Positions 9,980-21,021 of a stretch of DNA of 64,000 nucleotides are shown in pieces. The notes below the pieces were generated by a model. That model ran no database searches. It was not told the origin of the DNA and was given only the letters and a program-made list of their open reading frames with translations. How positions within the stretch are numbered: the stretch's first letter is position 1; every line of letters begins with the position of its first letter. The DNA comes from Rheum nobile. Its lineage: Eukaryota > Streptophyta > Magnoliopsida > Caryophyllales > Polygonaceae. The position numbers and the translations under genes are program-made. Location of the stretch: contig WOAB01000011.1 of the NCBI GenBank assembly GCA_027886185.1, positions 10,682,001-10,746,000 of the forward strand. The letters run 5' to 3'.

Positions 9980-12744
9980 TGTAATATCCCTCAATTTTAG
10001 TAAGGGTATTTGGGTAATATTCATATCCTTCGTTCATTAATTTTTTTCGTTTTCAGTGGAGTTTGGATTTTCAGTAATATCCATAATCTCCGAAATAATT
10101 CCCTGAGTGGTATAAAATACATTCAATGTATTTTTCCGGATTTAGAATATTTGTTTGGATACAAACATATAATTTTTGGGGTTTAAAACCCATACCAATC
10201 TTATCCTCCAGATCAGATCTTATCCTTCCGTTACAATTTGATCACTGTAGCTCAACTTGCCCTCCGTGCATGGTCGGCACTGTAGCACCATTTGGCTCTC
10301 CACTTGTACCGGTCGGGTCTCCTGCAGATGGGGGTTGGTCGGAGCTTGGTCCCCTCCCCTGTCGGAGCTTTGCCTCCCGCCCTCCATGGGCTATATATAT
10401 GGTGTTGGGAATGAAAGGTAATGGGCACCAGATACCCATCTCCCTCTCTCGTCTTCCTCTGTCTCTCCAAGCTCCGCCGTCTCTTTCCAGCTTCTTCCCG
10501 ACGAGCTCCCTCATCTCTGAGTTCGCCCCGCTCCATCCTTGGCGTCGAGAAACCGGCGAAGCCCCGTCGCCATCGCCTCCCCTGTTCCCGGCGAGACCCC
10601 TGTTGCTCCTCTGTTTCGAGCTTCTCCCGCCGGCGAGCCTGGAGTGGTGCTCCGTCGTTGAGCTGCGGCTAGCCGATTGGTGGTGCTCCTCCCCGGCGCG
10701 GCTCCATCTCCGGCGTCGAAGCCCCAGCGAAGCCCAGATTCCCCAACGAGCCGATCGCCACCGTTCGCTGTTGTTGTTGTTGGCGCCAAATTGCTTCCCG
10801 GCGTTGTACTGCCGTTGCTGCTGCGCCCTGCTGCTGGTTGCTGCCGCCTCTTCTCCCGGCGATGAGAGCAGCCCCCTTCCCGGCGTCGTCTGCCATGGTT
10901 GCCGAGCACCGATGCCTCCATTGTTGAAGTTTTGTTGCTTCTGTTGTTACGTGAAATGGGTTGAAGAAGATGGAGATGAACATTGTTGTTGGGCCGAAAG
11001 CCCATTTAAGCATCCAGTCCAAATTTGACCCAAAATTATTCGAGCGGTATAATTTCGATCCCTTTTCGTCCGTATTTTTCTTTAGGAAAATTTAATAAAT
11101 ATTTTTATGATTTAATATCATAAAAATTTATTAAATATAATTCATTAAATTCGTCTAGTCAAATTAATTGATAGATAATTAATTTGTCAGTTAGAACGTG
11201 ATCTGCTGGGTCGCGTGTGGACTCGTAATCTGTTGGAGCTATCTGAAGCATATGCCATATCCTCGGAAAGGGTATTTTCGGTAGTCGTCTCGTCCAGATT
11301 CATCGTCGAATCTATTCCAGGCAAGTGGCGGTTCGTTCTTGCTCATCATTCCATACTTTCATTAATTATCAATTATTTGTTGTTAATTAATTTGGGATGA
11401 TTCATCTGCTTAAGTTGGGACAGTTTTGATAAATAATTTGATAAAAAGAAGTGTTGTTATAATATGTTGTATATTGCTAGATACAGCGCTATTATGTTCA
11501 TAATGGTTTTGTTGAGGATTTTAAATGTGAATTTCATATGAAAGATTATAATAGGTTGCATATACTGTTAGTAGCAACGCTATTTTGATATATATATATA
11601 TATATATAGATTGATAGATCTATGATGTTGGCCTTGATGACTTTGATCTGATGTGATTTATAGTTGTGTTAAACTGTTTAGTTAGCACGAGTATTCGTAG
11701 GAACGATGGACTCTATGTGCGGTCCAGTCGTTATTTGATAATTATTGGTTAAAGGGCAGCGGAGACCCTGACACCAACGAGATGTGGTTGTAATGTGGAT
11801 GTTGAGGTTTGGAAACTGCGGGGTCCATTCCTACGATGTGTGTCCCTTATGGCGAAACACATATCTAAAAGCTTATAACGTGATGCGTGTTTTGGAATTA
11901 ATTCAGATAAGTTCTCTTGACGCACAAAATTAATATACCTTGGCGAGTAGTGCAGCTAGGCGATAGTGTAGCTAGGAAAACTCATCTTAACTTTTAAATC
12001 GCTCGTATGCGATACTGTGATTGTGTGATTATTTACGTTCCCAACATTTGTCATATTTTCGATAAGACTCAATTCATTGGAGTCTTCTGTGGGAATGATT
12101 TCTGTACGACTCAGTCTTTCAGAATCTTCTCTTAATCATGCCTTTTCATGTATTCCAGTAGGAGTATGATGGTTGACTATCGTTATCGGTTGTTATTCGA
12201 CAAACGATGAGTCTAACCTAATACGACTACTTCGAACCACTATGCTTTGTACCCTTGCATAGTCTTTCATTAGACTAACCAACCGATTATTCCCTTGCAT
12301 GGTTGGCTGGTGTCATTCGTTCGATTCGGCACATCAGATAAGTTGCAGATCCGTGAAGGCTAGAGCGACTATGAAGATGAACGGTGGTTTTTGGATGTTT
12401 TTATTGTTTTTTATCAGGTTGAGATCCTTGGGCAGGTGATCACTACGATCACAACCCTTTTCGTAATATTTTAAAGATTTCCGCTGTAATCTATTTACTC
12501 TGTTATTTGTTAAATTCTGTATTACGACTTCCGCTGTCTTTTGTTTAAACTCTGTATGTTGTCCTATTCGGGATTGGGATGTAATCCCGGGACTCAAGTT
12601 TTGATTGAATATTATTATGATTTTGTATCATATGTGTTTCATGATTATATTTAAACGGTAAAGCCTGGGATGACTTCGGTGAGGAAAACCGAGGTCACTG
12701 GCGGTAATACCTTTCCAAATGGGTTAAGATTTGGGGGTGTTACA
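9980..12744 (+). repeat. LTR of a Tekay/Del-like (chromovirus-type) gypsy element
   Basis: The repeat starts TGTAATATCCCTCAATTTT and ends GGGGGTGTTACA immediately before a TTGGTATCAAAGCC primer site, the usual layout of these large plant LTRs. It is 2,765 bases. The first kilobase is a Pro/Ser/Arg-rich, GC-rich leader giving several overlapping ORFs on both strands (the longest 300 codons at 10126-11028), which I treat as chance. TTCCGCTGTAATC near the end corresponds to TTCCGCTGC in copies A and B (33206-35138, 40618-42575). The second LTR is not in the window, so the element is truncated. Confidence 0.72.
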
Positions 12745-12747
12745 GAG

Positions 12748-12761
12748 TTGGTATCAAAGCC
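12748..12761 (+). other. Primer binding site, initiator-Met tRNA type
   Basis: TTGGTATCAAAGCC lies three bases after the LTR end TGTTACA. It differs by one base from the usual TTGGTATCAGAGCC of plant gypsy and copia elements. Confidence 0.7.
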
Positions 12762-13329
12762 GATTTTTTTTTTACGGGTGGGTTTTAAAACTTTTTCTGG
12801 GAATGAATTTTTTTATAAACCGTTTACTCGTTTGAAACTGAGAAATGTTTTCGAAGGCTCTGAATTTTCAAAAGAATATTTTACCGTTCATAGTCGTGCC
12901 TTCTTCTTTAGTCTGATATGGAAACGAACTTCTATATTTAGAAAGATTAACTCTCTTCTGGTTGTCCCGAAGACTATGAGTGCTTTCGTTTCTCTTCAGA
13001 AGGACTCGGAAGGTGCCGAGATGATTCTATCATCTCTAGTAAGGTTAGATTTCCCTGTTTTTCAGAGATATTTCGAGGTTGGAAGACCTAGTAGTTCCCT
13101 CGAAGGTATCAAGTATGTGCTTCCTCGTAGTACTAATATCCTAGTGTTGTAATCTCTGAGTAATTATGTGAACGCTCGGGAGATTAGTATAGATGAATCT
13201 TGTGCTCTCTGTTCATAATTCATCTATAGAATTACCAAGTTGATCTATTCTAAGTGATTTTATTACATTGATATATGTGATAATTAAGGAATCACTCTTA
13301 GGAGTTTTGATGTCTAAGTATGATGTCAT

Positions 13330-14180
13330 AGTGGTTGACATTCATTGTTGAGAAAACGAATACGAAGGATTAATGCTCGATGCAGTCGGGATTTGCCTCC
13401 GTATGAGAATTCGTGGGATGAACCTATGATAGAGCTCGCTGAGCCGTTATGATAGGCCAACAGGATATTGTAATAATGACGTTTAAATGGAAACGATTTC
13501 CATGGTAACTCTAAGGAAGATCCCGAGGAATATCCTCAGAAGATCCGGAGGAAGATCCTCGAGAGGAGGAAAATCATGCGGAAGATCCTTAGGAAGAGGA
13601 AGATCCAGAGGAAAACCCGAAGGAAGATCATCGAGAGGGGGAAGATCTGAGGGAAGATCCAGAGGGAACTCCCGATGAGGACCCGGAGGAAGACCTCGTA
13701 AGGCAAGGCTAGAAGAGTCTGATGCCTAAAGTGTTCATTTATGAGTATCTTTTAGGAATATAATGATTTTAAGTTAGAATTAAGCCATTTAAGACAGTAC
13801 GAGTCGTTGGACTCGATAAGTGGAATTTCCAGAGGATGAGGAGTAGTATCGTATGTGATTCGTTTCGAGGAACGTAGGAGTAAGATGTGGTGATTATGTC
13901 TGGAGAAAGTTAAGGAATCTTAAAAGTTTAAGTTATAAAGTGATTTAAGAAATAGATTAAGTCATTACCGAAAGGATTTAAGTTAGAGATTGTTTAAAGG
14001 AAGGTGTTAAATTATTCTTGTAAGGATTTTAAGTTAGATATGACGTAAGGTCAGTCTTACTTTAAAATAAATGATGGTTCCGCCAAAGGCTCAGGCTAAT
14101 TTATCGATGGGATTCTATGCCACCACTGTGGTAAGGATGGGCATAAGAACCCTAGTTACCAAAAGGAAAGGAAGGATAAC
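13330..14180 (+). pseudogene. Decayed gag of the Tekay/Del-like element
   Basis: No long frame survives, but fragments read as gag. Around 13340-13440 there is a phrase like LPPYENSWDEPMIELAEP. At 13536-13700 one frame gives an acidic repeat (EDPEEDPREEE ... DEDPEEDL) with internal stops, built on a GGAAGATCC-like DNA repeat. At 14118-14159 there is a zinc knuckle CHHCGKDGHKNPSY whose last cysteine has become tyrosine. The order acidic region then knuckle behind an LTR and primer site supports gag. The Arg/Gly-rich ORF at 13487-13678 is the wrong frame of the acidic repeat. Confidence 0.6.
13512..13700 (+). repeat. Degenerate GGAAGATCC minisatellite
   Basis: GAAGATCC-like units recur about every 9-21 bases. 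They encode the acidic EDP repeat of the decayed gag in one frame. Confidence 0.65.
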
Positions 14181-14456
14181 ATATGTAGCATAGATGTCCG
14201 TTCCCTCTATGGTTAAACACCAGGGTCGACTCTATTACTTAATTCTAGATCCATTCATAAGATTCTTTCTTCATTTCTGGAGTAGCGATACATCAATATG
14301 ACTTTAATCGTTTCCTTAGCTGAATTGGCGAGTGTTATCTCGTAGGCTAAGTTTTACCGAAACATGTGGACACCTCGCGGAATTTGCAGAACCTGAAGGT
14401 TACCTCGCGGAATTCCCGTATATTTTATGAAACCCTAACACTATAATGACAAGATA

Positions 14457-15859
14457 GAGGTTGGTTCAGGTAAAACGATTGTTGTGGTAAAAGGGAAAGA
14501 CAAATATGGAGCGTTGGATGTGAGATGGTGGAGGGATGGATTAAGAGAGTTTTGGAGATATGGTGTGGATGTTTACATAGAAATATGCCTGCAAATTAGG
14601 TAATTATAGAATATCTTAATTAGGAAAGTCTAAAAAAGGATAAAATTGTAGGAGAGAGAAAATGAAATCTTTTTTACAATGTTTCCCTTCGTGGTGTTCA
14701 TCATCTTCCATATTCAGTCAGACCTACAAATTTCTCCAAAAACAATGCAATTTCATTTCCCTCTTTCAACAATTTTTACAGTGGATGAATATCGATCATG
14801 CGTTTATGAATATCAATCAACGATTTTGACAAAGTTCATGAATATCGATCATGTGTTTATGAATATTGATCAAGTGTGTCCTGAAGATCTAAAAATTTGC
14901 AGCTCTATATTTGTTTCTTGAATATCATTCATGTTTGTATGAATATCTTTATTTAATATTAAAAATACGAATATCACCACATAAAACTTGAATATCAACA
15001 CTTGATAATATGAGCGTCATACTCAATTATATGAATATCAGTTACATGAATATCACACTCAGTTACATGAATACCGCACTCGATTACATAAATAACACAT
15101 TCAATTACATGAATATCACCACTGAAATCATGAATATCGGTCACCACATAATCAATAAATAATATCACCTATTACACAAATATCACTACTCAATTCATGA
15201 ATATCGATCTTGTAAATCCAAGTGGATGGTCAGGTTGAACGATGTAGCAATTGAAAGTCTAAGAAGCAACAATGGAATCCCTCATCACCAACGATTCATA
15301 GGCATCGCAATCGATCAAATCTTGTAGTAGAAATTGACGACATCGAGCTTTTTCACGTAATTGATATGTGCAACAATGGAATCCCTGAATAAAATTAGAA
15401 AAAACTATACTTTTAATTTGTATATTCTATAAATCTAATTAAGAACCTATAAATTTTGAAACAAAAGTTAAAACTTTTTTACATACTTATTCGAAAAACC
15501 GCTTGAACGATGAAGATGTTGAAACAACAAAGCGTTCAAATTTATGAGTGCACTTGAGACGAAAGAGCGAAGAAGAAGAACCTTGAGATGAAGAAGCGTT
15601 GAATTTGAAGAGTGCAGTAGAAGATGAATATATTGAAATATTAGGGAGAGAGAAATATTAATGGTTTAAGAAAGAGAAATTAAAAATAATAATATCCCAA
15701 TAAAATCACAATTTTAGCCCAAATCATCTACGTGACCGTCTATCATTTTAATATGCACCCAAAAAGATTCAATCCAGGTTGTTTATCATTTATTCATCCA
15801 ATGGATTTAATTAATACTTTCGTTTTACCGTAATGTCTTGTTTCACCAGAACCTAAATC
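14457..15859. mobile_element. Non-autonomous Mutator-like element (MULE 1), 1,403 bases
   Basis: It is flanked by a perfect 10-bp duplication TGACAAGATA (14447-14456 and 15860-15869). The ends are imperfect inverted repeats of about 36 bases: GAGGTTGGTTCAGGTAAAAC on the left, GATTTAGGTTCTGGTGAAAC on the inverted right. The first 120 bases align with the left end of MULE 2 (35178-39135). The body has about 15 GAATATC motifs between 14786 and 15205. I see no transposase, and the small ORF at 14679-14921 is only the translated repeat. Confidence 0.82.
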
Positions 15860-15869
15860 TGACAAGATA

Positions 15870-17026
15870 ATACAATGATAAAAAATTCTAACAATATACA
15901 AAAAGAACTTGATGATTATATAATATTCTTCTAATCTTTTCTTTCATAATAAATAAGAAGATTTTACTTGTTCTTTAAGCGTTATGGTTATCAACAAACT
16001 ATCTAAAATAAAAAAAATAAAAATCATGCATGTATTTTAATAGTTTAATTAGTAGATATATATGATATTTTTCTGATATTTTCTTTCCTAATAAACAAAA
16101 AGATTATTTGTTCTTTAAGCTTTATGGTTGCTAATCGTGTACCCAATTTGGAAACTTTTTCTATGAATCATAACCAGGTTTCTAAACCTTACAATTACAC
16201 TCTTTCTACAACACCGTATGATGATTTTTACGAAGGAGTGCATAGGATGGCTAATCAAAGGGAGCAACCTTGTGCTATTTGGGAGCTTGCAATAGTTGGA
16301 CCAAACTAATACAGATTGCAATCCTTTCTTACTCTGGTTAATCAAAGGAAGAAAACTTGTAAATTTATGCACCACACAACAAAATATGTCAAATAGTAAA
16401 TTTAATTCTTACTTGATAACCTAGCTTGCTAACCTGATTCTCAGTCCAATATTTTGTCTTTTAATTTGTAATCTTCCCAATTGCCTAATTGTTATTTAAT
16501 CTTCTCCATTGTTTTGTATTTAAATAAGGAATGATTAGTTATAGATTTAGCATACAAATCTTTAATATAAAAGTTTATACTTCCCAATTGATTTGTATTT
16601 AAATAAGGAAATATTAGTTATAGGTTTAGTATATAAATCTTTAATATATAAGTTAATTTAATTAAAAAAATAAAAAAAATAGAGAAAATAATACGTGGTG
16701 AAATTAATTTGAAAGCGTCATGTGGTAAAATTAAAGTAAAAACGTCATGTGACATTGTTTTTAAATGAGGAAAAATTAGTTTAGGGTCAATGTCCGAATT
16801 CTACAACCTTGATAATTAAGCTACTAAATTTAAAATTTCGAGTTTGACCCTTTTCGATTTTAATCGATTTTAATTATCTTATTTTATTAGTACGGTGAAT
16901 TCAAACCCAATCTTTTATATTTGTTCTCATATAATTAATGGGTTATTTTTTAATTTCTATCCATTTTTAGATTTTTCATTTTTATCCCTTAAAATATAAA
17001 TACACCAAATTAATACCCCTTTTCTT
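15870..17026. other. AT-rich spacer with local duplications
   Basis: There is no recognised gene. A unit of about 140 bases is duplicated (TTCTTTAAG followed by TTATGGTT at 15971 and again at 16111). The ORFs at 16115-16375 and 16124-16309 are opposite-strand readings of the same sequence and look like chance. Confidence 0.4.
16513..16656. repeat. Tandem duplication, 79-base unit
   Basis: TTTGTATTTAAATAAGGAA begins at 16513 and again at 16592, followed in both by ATTAGTTATAG and AAATCTTTAATATA. The second copy is incomplete. Confidence 0.7.
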
Positions 17027-17052
17027 CCCCCCCCCCCCCCCCCCCCCCCCCC
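17027..17052 (+). repeat. Homopolymer of 26 C
   Basis: An uninterrupted C run lies at the start of a pyrimidine-rich leader (CTCTCTTCTCTGTCCTCCC). The length may be unreliable because of sequencing or assembly. Confidence 0.9.
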
Positions 17053-17219
17053 TCTCTTCTCTGTCCTCCCTCAAACTCTCAAATCCCTCCCCGATATCCC
17101 ACAGCAGCTCCCATGTTCATCAATCTTCACGCAGCAGCTCATTCCCCTCATCGGACCACCGTCGCCGGAGCAAGGAAAGCCACTGTCGCACCAGCCCAAG
17201 CAAGCACCGACCGGACTCC
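17053..17219 (+). repeat. GC-rich leader, 5' part of LTR-like copy A
   Basis: This pyrimidine-rich and then GC-rich stretch resumes at 24560 after the copia insertion. It resembles in style the GC-rich leader inside the LTR at 9980. Across the insertion a short frame of about 80 codons is open, with no recognisable protein. The left boundary of copy A could not be fixed. Confidence 0.45.
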
Positions 17220-17904
17220 TGAAGAAATTATGTCCTTTAATCAAAGGTGCAATTACTGATTATGAAGTGAGACCGTTTATGGAGATATTTAATCCGGTGA
17301 CTTTAGGTAGTCATAGTGCTTTGCTAGAGGCCAACTATGATTTATAGACTATATGTTATAAAGTATGTCATAAAGTCTATTGCTATTATTACCGGGTCCT
17401 ATGAGGTCACACCCTTAGAGTTTGGACTGAATCAGTTTAATGGGAGACATATTATATAAAGTATATAATATAAAGTTATATAAGATATAACTTGGGAGAT
17501 AAGGCTTGTTGATAATAAAGAGTTATTATTAATAATAAAAGATATACTTATTTAGGAAATAAGATATCTACACATGGTAATATAAAATGAGGGCTTTTTA
17601 AGAGAAAACCCTAATCCATCTTTTACCCAAAGCAGCTGTACTCCTCCCTTGCTCTCTCCCTCGTTCGCCTTCGTTCCTCGCTCTAGCAACCGAGTCCCAG
17701 GCGATCCAGATCCAAGCTCGGGTGGACCAAATAGAGGAGTCACACGTGAGGCTCTATTCTCTCCATTCCAGTAGGTTGAAACACGCATCAAAAGGTATTT
17801 GATTCTTACTATCTATGATCTATTTGGTTTATGCATGAGATCCTTGGTTAGATGTTAGGAAAACGTTTCATGAAATTCCGTTTTACGCATCTAAAATCCC
17901 TACA
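17220..17904 (+). repeat. 5' LTR of the copia element
   Basis: It starts TGAAGAAATTATGTCC and ends ATCCCTACA. The 79-codon minus-strand ORF inside it recurs in the other LTR at 24202-24441; this is repeat sequence, not a gene. Confidence 0.93.
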
Positions 17905-17917
17905 GTGGTATCAGTTG
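17905..17917 (+). other. Primer binding site (partial initiator-Met match)
   Basis: GTGGTATCAGTTG directly follows the LTR. Only the TGGTATCAG part matches the usual primer site. Confidence 0.65.
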
Positions 17918-19860
17918 TCTCTTGCATAAATTGATTAGATCAAGTTCAAAGTTTTAAATTTTGATGCATGTTCATAATTGTCTTGATTCAAATTAAGTGG
18001 AAAATTGATATATAGGTTAATTTGCATGATTAAAATTCTGATTTTAATTGATTGGATTAGTAAGGTTAAAGAATTTTATGAACATATATGCATGTAAAAT
18101 TGATCTACCCATACTTGATTCATATGATTTAATTATGCAAGAGATATGATTTTTTGACATGTATAAATCATAACATGAAGATTTTGATTTTCATAAGATG
18201 AATCAACTATCCAAAATTCTGGTTTTTGGTTAAATTCTGAATTTTAAGAAAATGGTTGACCGTGGCCTATTTCCGAATCGTTCGGTAAATTCTAATGAAA
18301 TTGTTCATAAATTGTCCCAGACTTAATCTATCAACGGCTTTAAAGAATCGTTTGGACATGCGGTAAATTTTTATGAAATTGCATGTTCATAAGTTGCAGT
18401 ATTGTTCGAATTTAAATTGTTAAGTTGTTCGGCTTTAAAGAATCGTTCGGCTTAATTAAATTGTTCGGCTTTAAAGAATTGTTCGGCTCATGGTCCTGCG
18501 GTGGCTGGTGCGGGTCGGACCAGAGTCGGCCCGCAGGGGCTGCGCGGTTCGGTGGGAGCGGGTTGGTCCGGGTTTGACTCGGACGCGACTCGGTCCGATT
18601 GGATAGATTTGGCGTTTTAGGATAATTTCCTAAATTATAAGATAAGATCTTATTTACTTAATTGGATAATATTTGATATCATCTAAATTATATATTATCC
18701 TAAAAGTTGTTAGGATAGATTCCTACTAGATTTCGATAAGGATATTTGATATCTTATCTTGTTTATACATATCTTATCCAATAATGCATTTTAATGATTA
18801 ATTATGATTAATTCTATATATTACTTTTAACTTGAATTAAGAATTTGATATTAAATTATTTATTTCATGAGATGATTTATTTAATTTGATATGTTTTTAT
18901 TTAAATTAGTTAAATTTGTAATTACTATTAATTAGATTAATATTATTGATAATATTTGATATTATTATTGCATGCATGTTTTATAATATTATGATATTAT
19001 TACTTGCATGAGGTGACTAGTATGGCCCACATTAGGATAGATAAATACGGTCTGCGTACCGTTATATTTTTCTTATACACGATCTGCGTATCGTTATGGA
19101 TTTTTGTAATTTAAATTTCTGCAAGAGAGTTTATTTCAATTATATGTAAGACAAGAAGAAGAAGATTCTAAGAAGACCAAAGGATGAAGATCCATGGAGG
19201 ATACTAAGGATGGAGATCCAAGAGTAACAAGAGCCATGAAGATTAGATCTTTAATTTTGGTTTTTAGAGGCCATACTAGGATCATATTTAATTACTGCAT
19301 TATTTGAATTCCCACTTTGCATGCTTGCTTGTTTGTTTATGCCATTTTGTTCACTAGTAAATAAACAACCATTGCATGCTTAAGTCCCTTAACAGAATAT
19401 TGAGATCATGCCTTTCCATATCATAACCATGAAGCCCTTGGGATTCGTTGGATAGTTTTTGCCCTAGCGAGGTGACCTTCCTTGACCTCGGGATAGTGCG
19501 GGTATGTCTAATAGGGGCATGCTGCCTTGGTATGGTTACACTCAACAAGAGACCAAAAGACTCAGTTTTGGATCTTGAGGCATAAGGATGAGTCTTACAT
19601 AAGATGTGGCCATCAACCAAGAATTATAAGGTGTTATAATTAGTAACGGGCTTACTTACCTTGATTACATGAGACTTAGGGAAGTGCCTTAGTACGCTCG
19701 AGTTTCATCTAAGATAGGATCTTGGAATCATTTTACTCACAAGGGACAATATAATTGAGTAAAATGTGCAATAACTTACTGTTTATAGCTGGTCTAAATT
19801 TTAAGTTCTTGCATGTCAAGCATAATTTATCTGCATGTTTTATTCCGTTTTGTAGTTACT
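17918..19860 (+). other. Long leader of the copia element
   Basis: About 1.9 kb separates the primer site from gag, unusually long, with no recognised ORF. It includes a 36-base unit in tandem (GTTCGGCTTTAAAGAAT at 18426 and 18462), a GC-rich island at about 18489-18600 in otherwise AT-rich DNA, and a short duplicated phrase with CTGCGTA(C/T)CGTTAT at about 19051 and 19085. Confidence 0.55.
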
Positions 19861-21006
19861 ATGTCTTCTGAACACCTCAAATTCACTCTCCGCTCAATTG
19901 TTGAGAAAAACCGATTGAACGACAAGAATTTCCTTGATTGGGAAAGGAATCTGAGAATCATTCTCAGGTCTGAGGGCCAAGAGGATGTCCTTGAAACTCC
20001 CATCCCAGAGCTGACTGCCACCTCATCTGATGAGGACAAGGCACGTCACAAGAAAATATGCGAACGGGCAATGCCAGTCACTTGCCTGATGCTGGCTGCT
20101 ATGAAACCTGCTCTTCAACAAAGGTTTGAAGAACAGGATGTCCATACCATTATGAAGAATCTTACAGATCTCTTCAAGGAACAAGCCACAATTGAGCGGT
20201 ACTTGACCCTCAAGTCCATATTACAATGCAAGCTCGAGAAAGGGAAACCAGTTGGGCCACATGTTTACAACATGATAGGCTTGTTTGACAAGATGGCTCG
20301 ACTGGGTAACCCTTACAATGTTGAGACAGCTACATATATGATCTTATACTCCCTACATGATGGATTTGCCCACTTTAGGCAGATGTATCACATGGGAGCC
20401 ATGAGCAAGACTCTCAACGAGCTACACGTGATGCTCAAAACAGCTGAGCAAAACGTCATGGTTGACCCTTTGAAGGAAGTTCTAATGGTCAAGGGAAAAG
20501 GGTTTAAGAAAGGGCTCCAGAAGAAGCAACATCACCAAGGGAAGGGCAAGCAAGTTGCCCAACCCCAAGGGAACACCCCTAAGGTGAAAGTGGCTGCTGA
20601 GCACGATTGTTTCTACTGCAAAGCCAAGGGGCACTGGAAGAGAAACTGCCCCAAGTACTTGGACGACAAGAAGAGGGGAACAGTCTCCACTTCAGGTATT
20701 CATGTTACTGAAATCTTATCAACCAAGTCTCATTATTGGGTATTAGATACCGGATGTGGTTCTCACATTATTTTGAATGTGCAGGGACCAACAAATAAGA
20801 GACGGTTACAGAAGGATGAGATAGATCTGCGCGTTGGAAATGGAGCAAGGGTTGCTGCACTTGCCATTGAAGATTATAGTCTCCCTCCACCTTCTGGCTT
20901 AATTTTAGAACTTTATAATTGTTATTTTGTTCCTTCTATTACTAAGTATTTGATTTCAATTTCAATTTTGAACCTTCAGGGTTATGATTTTGTCATTAAG
21001 AATTGA
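19861..21006 (+). CDS. Copia gag with zinc knuckle and start of protease
   Basis: An open frame of 381 codons from the ATG at 19861. I prefer this start because the next residues (SSEHLKFTLRSIVEKNRLND) are gag-like, whereas the 16 codons upstream are not. The UBN2/retrotransposon gag region covers about residues 45-205, with YLTLKSILQCKLEKG near residue 120. A basic Lys-rich stretch precedes the zinc knuckle CFYCKAKGHWKRNC (about 250-263). The protease motif WVLDTGCGSHI follows at about 293-303. The frame then stops in FVIKN. Gag forms the particle and the knuckle binds RNA. This is the best preserved coding part of the element, but pol is not fused intact behind it. Confidence 0.85.
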   Translation: MSSEHLKFTLRSIVEKNRLNDKNFLDWERNLRIILRSEGQEDVLETPIPELTATSSDEDKARHKKICERAMPVTCLMLAAMKPALQQRFEEQDVHTIMKNLTDLFKEQATIERYLTLKSILQCKLEKGKPVGPHVYNMIGLFDKMARLGNPYNVETATYMILYSLHDGFAHFRQMYHMGAMSKTLNELHVMLKTAEQNVMVDPLKEVLMVKGKGFKKGLQKKQHHQGKGKQVAQPQGNTPKVKVAAEHDCFYCKAKGHWKRNCPKYLDDKKRGTVSTSGIHVTEILSTKSHYWVLDTGCGSHIILNVQGPTNKRRLQKDEIDLRVGNGARVAALAIEDYSLPPPSGLILELYNCYFVPSITKYLISISILNLQGYDFVIKN

Positions 21007-21021
21007 TTTTCATTTATAAGA

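Noticed and set aside
10126..11028. 300-codon plus-strand ORF
   Set aside because: It lies in the GC-rich leader of a gypsy LTR, is low-complexity Pro/Ser/Arg, crosses the LTR style seen elsewhere and overlaps equally long ORFs in other frames. No domain is recognisable.
12670..13152. 160-codon plus-strand ORF
   Set aside because: It spans the LTR end and primer binding site, so it is not a normal gene; no homology is recognised.
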